Assembly: GCF_015352455.1 (NCBI RefSeq)
Contig: NZ_JADKPN010000013.1
Span: 62,001-126,000, forward strand
Direction of reading: 5' to 3'
DNA length: 64,000 nt
Source of the DNA: Nocardioides islandensis
GTDB lineage: Bacteria > Actinomycetota > Actinomycetes > Propionibacteriales > Nocardioidaceae
Below the pieces are notes generated by a model. The model was not told where the DNA came from and did not search any database. It saw only the letters and a program-made list of their open reading frames with translations. A program made the translations under genes and the position numbers. Below are positions 63,856-64,000 of this stretch, piece after piece; the stretch's first letter is position 1, and each line of letters begins with the position of its first letter.

Positions 63856-64000
63856 TGCTCCTCCAGGATCTCGCTCGCGGGGTTGTAGTAGAGGCTCGAC
63901 TTCTTGGCCACGCCGTCGAGGCCCCTGCCACCGGTGGGCGGGCGCTTCATCAGGCCGAACGTGCCGTCGGCGATCGCGGCCAGCAGCGGGGCGTCTCCCT
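63852..64000 (-). CDS. kamD: Lysine 5,6-aminomutase alpha subunit, C-terminal end (gene continues beyond window)
   Basis: The last 48 residues are visible, reading LLAAIADGTFGLMKRPPTGG then RGLDGVAKKSSLYYNPASEI and LEEQ before the stop. This is the KamD C-terminus ('MKRP', 'GLDGV', 'YYNP'). The gene starts outside the window. Its stop overlaps the kamE start by 4 nt (GTGA). Any regulatory site for the operon would be to the right of the window. Confidence 0.88.
   Translation of the reverse strand, partial: GDAPLLAAIADGTFGLMKRPPTGGRGLDGVAKKSSLYYNPASEILEEQ

Noticed and set aside
1..64000. tRNA, rRNA, CRISPR array, transposase or prophage genes
   Set aside because: None recognised on reading both strands. 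Repeats found are isolated palindromes, not spacer arrays or IS ends with a transposase.

Overview
The window comes from a high-GC actinobacterium, most likely a member of Nocardioidaceae (Nocardioides-like). This rests on the very high GC content, abundant GTG starts and ATGA/GTGA stop-start overlaps, an RbpA gene behind a SigR/SigH-type promoter, separate but overlapping lnt and polyprenol-phosphate-mannose synthase genes, and a block at about 10.4-18.0 kb. That block matches, gene for gene, the Mycobacterium tuberculosis order around Rv1822-Rv1832: CDP-alcohol phosphatidyltransferase, DUF881, gcvH, garA/FHA, MerR (FtsR), DUF151 bifunctional nuclease, MerR, gcvP. I see no rRNA, tRNA, CRISPR array, transposase or prophage gene. 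The window reads as ordinary chromosome with accessory islands. The species call is inference.

Layout. 0-8 kb: a cut-off SRPBCC gene, a fused FAD/NAD-binding plus TTC38-type TPR protein, a secreted lytic transglycosylase with a long P/T linker, and a Tat-exported DUF1800-DUF1501 pair. 7.9-10.3 kb: two overlapping CNNM/CorC membrane proteins. 10.4-19.3 kb: the Rv1822-1832-like block, with gcvP behind a glycine riboswitch and a beta-lactamase-like hydrolase overlapping its end. In this block the usual DUF881-DUF1290-DUF881 trio is reduced to one short DUF881-like gene. 19.3-31 kb: a secreted protein, SbcC/SbcD nuclease, FdhD, an M1 aminopeptidase with a GAMES motif, a secreted S55-type protease-like protein and a gamma-glutamyltransferase. 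31-38 kb: small redox and hydrolase genes, then an AHSA1-ArsR-AHSA1 operon with two operators. 38-45.3 kb: cupin, lipoprotein, P450, a GT87 protein fused to DUF2630, and a TetR/MMPL divergent pair. 45.3-50.1 kb: PhoD-like phosphatase, YdeI-like protein, phenylacetate-CoA ligase, SRPBCC and a HIT-like protein. 50.2-53.1 kb: a second DUF1800-DUF1501 pair, opposite in orientation to the first. 53-59 kb: an XRE-MurA fusion with a palindrome in its promoter, a zinc ribbon protein, GDPD, an MBG-domain protein and an Atg22-like MFS. 59-64 kb: rbpA, fxsA, ppm, lnt, then a lysine 5,6-aminomutase operon (kamD-kamE-kal) running in from the right edge.

Two themes cross the window. First, many genes have a TANNNT-like -10 hexamer exactly 6-7 nt before the start codon, which predicts leaderless transcripts (PepN, SbcD, CYP, PhoD, YdeI, DUF151, GDPD, XRE-MurA, Lnt and others). 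In some divergent pairs the two -10 boxes lie within a few bases of each other or overlap. Second, intergenic gaps carry compact inverted repeats. One family has two 67-bp members whose stems differ by four compensating base pairs. Another has two 63-bp copies about 80% identical. Several further long hairpins are single copies here. These hairpins, the duplicated DUF1800-DUF1501 export pair, the fusions (FAD-TTC38, XRE-MurA, GT87-DUF2630) and the shrunken DUF881 locus are the most interesting items.
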